From G039029935 sp039029935 (lineage in GTDB: Bacteria; Chloroflexota; Anaerolineae; Caldilineales; Caldilineaceae): a DNA stretch of 6,061 bases. The notes beneath the pieces were generated by a model. The model searched no databases and was not told where the DNA came from. It saw nothing but the letters and a program-made list of their open reading frames with translations. The DNA lies in the NCBI GenBank assembly GCA_039029935.1, contig JBCCFC010000864.1, positions 1 to 6,061 of the forward strand, given 5' to 3'. Of this stretch, positions 5,078 through 6,061 are shown piece by piece. How positions within the stretch are numbered: the first letter of the stretch is position 1; each line of letters opens with the position of its first letter. The translations under genes were made by a program, and so were the position numbers.

Positions 5078-6037
5078 CTATTCAATAATATATCGGTCGA
5101 TTTCGTTCCCATTCTGATCTTGTAGCAGCACAATACTGCCTGATTGCCAGATAGCCTCTGACCGCGACCAATAGAGGGCGACACTATTATCAATGCCTGT
5201 ATCACTCAGTAGACGAACACTGCTGCCAGCAAAGAGTGGTAGATTGCTAAATGTATAGGCAAGCTCTTCACTATCTGATTGAGCACTATCTGATTGAGCA
5301 CTATCTGCTGATAAGCGTCGTACCAATTGCCAGCCTTGCAGATTGATCGGACGATTGCTTTCGTTGACCAACAGCACTGCCTCTTCAGCCAATTCTCCCG
5401 GGCTATTGACGAGTGAAATTTGTACACCAGGATCGCCATCAGTCACGCTTGGTGCAGACCGTGCAGTGCGCGCTGTCGACTCACTACCGTTGTCACCTGC
5501 TGTGGTATCATTCGCTGATGAGTCTCTCACAGGAATCACCAAGCGTTGTCCTGAAAAGACAAAATTTGGATCAGTCAAGCCATTGACCGAAATCAACTCA
5601 TCCAAGGTAATGCCAAAACGAGTCGCAATTGCGCCCAAACTGTCACCCGCTTGCACAACATAAATAGACTGCGCACCGCTGTCAGAGGCAATAGTGGCGG
5701 GTGTGGGGACAGGTGTCCCTGTTGGTTCCTCCAGTACAGTCGGCTGTACAGAGTCCGATGTCAACTCTGTCCCGGCCTCTGAACCCTCAGCTACCCCTGA
5801 GCCATTTTCCGCGTTGGGCAGATTTGCGTCATTAATGATGGGGGCAGCAGCCGAGCCAGGTTGTTGACCCACTTGCGGGTTTGTTTGATACCCCGGTGCC
5901 GGTGTCAGCAATGCAATTGAAAGCAACTCCTCTGTATCTGGGCGACGTAGTTCGGTTATCCAGACAACGGTCAATGCAATGGCAAAGCTCAACAATGCAT
6001 TGATGATTAAAACAAAAGCCAATTGGCGGCGATTCAT
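5078..6037 (-). CDS. Membrane-anchored LysM / lamin-tail (LTD) domain protein (319 aa)
   Basis: MNRRQ is followed by a hydrophobic helix (about 6-28), a single N-terminal membrane anchor or uncleaved signal with the bulk outside the cytoplasm. Residues 45-120 are a Pro/Thr/Ser/Gly-rich linker. A LysM domain spans about 125-169 (YVVQAGDSLGAIATRFGI onwards, ending GQRLVIP) and would bind peptidoglycan or related glycans. A second linker (171-200) leads to a C-terminal beta-rich lamin-tail-like domain (about 205-318): VLLVNES, INLQGWQL, YTFSNLPLFAGSSVRLL, then ALYWSRSEAIW and IVLLQDQNGNEIDRYI. The GW, F..L.aG and W...d..L.D.nG pattern is typical of LTD. A 15-bp tandem repeat inserts SAQSD units in an LTD loop (243-257). 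The start ATG at 6037 has AGGGA 7 nt upstream (6049-6045). The gene precedes the SR-like gene by 22 nt and is probably co-transcribed with it. Domain calls are firm. The biological role (surface attachment or envelope organisation) is inference. Confidence 0.92.
   Translation of the reverse strand: MNRRQLAFVLIINALLSFAIALTVVWITELRRPDTEELLSIALLTPAPGYQTNPQVGQQPGSAAAPIINDANLPNAENGSGVAEGSEAGTELTSDSVQPTVLEEPTGTPVPTPATIASDSGAQSIYVVQAGDSLGAIATRFGITLDELISVNGLTDPNFVFSGQRLVIPVRDSSANDTTAGDNGSESTARTARSAPSVTDGDPGVQISLVNSPGELAEEAVLLVNESNRPINLQGWQLVRRLSADSAQSDSAQSDSEELAYTFSNLPLFAGSSVRLLSDTGIDNSVALYWSRSEAIWQSGSIVLLQDQNGNEIDRYIIE
5270..5307. repeat. 15-bp tandem repeat within the LTD-domain coding region
   Basis: ACTATCTGATTGAGC occurs twice exactly (5270-5284, 5285-5299) and is followed by the first 8 bases of a third copy (5300-5307). 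It encodes an AQSDS-type unit on the minus strand, in frame, within a probable surface loop between two strands of the lamin-tail domain. The exact identity of the copies suggests a recent duplication. Confidence 0.9.
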
Positions 6038-6061
6038 GCGTTAATCCCTATAAGACCCTAT

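Overview
All supported genes in this window lie on the minus strand, so transcription runs from high to low coordinates. The base composition is moderate, the gene set is bacterial and spacing is tight. The LysM plus lamin-tail membrane protein, the style of its LysM repeat, and the AGGEIMD variant of the thioredoxin reductase FAD motif suggest a member of the Chloroflexota (Anaerolineae or Caldilineae-like). This is inference from protein style, since no rRNA or other taxonomic marker is present.

From upstream to downstream on the minus strand the layout is as follows. (1) 6037-5078 is a single-pass membrane protein with an extracytoplasmic LysM domain and a C-terminal lamin-tail-like domain. 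(2) 5055-3799 starts 22 nt later. It is a strongly charge-patterned protein with a Ser/Arg-rich N-terminus resembling eukaryotic SR proteins, a short conserved-looking core, and an acidic C-terminus. (3) After a 159-nt gap holding a perfect 15-bp palindrome comes asnS, asparaginyl-tRNA synthetase (3639-2296). (4) A 251-nt gap follows, with three degenerate ~22-bp repeats just after asnS and a near-perfect dyad next to the following start. (5) trxB, thioredoxin reductase (2044-890), has an N-terminal extension made of a 15-bp tandem repeat (NGASM units) and a C-terminal tail. (6) An 83-nt gap contains a perfect 13-bp inverted repeat. (7) A compact, more A+T-rich accessory cassette follows: a HEPN-domain protein with an RX4H motif (806-390), a 90-residue protein (373-101) whose predicted secondary-structure order resembles BolA, and an open frame that overlaps the end of the 90-residue gene and leaves the window at base 1.

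The housekeeping part (asnS, trxB) is ordinary. Two regions deserve attention. The first is the HEPN / small-protein / third-frame cassette behind its dyad, a candidate uncharacterised HEPN ribonuclease or toxin-antitoxin-like module. The second is the LysM-LTD plus SR-like protein pair, which looks like a two-gene unit of unknown function. Two independent in-frame 15-bp tandem repeats (in trxB and in the LysM-LTD gene) and the repeats after asnS show that short-repeat expansion is active in this genome. No rRNA, tRNA, CRISPR array, insertion sequence or convincing rho-independent terminator was found.
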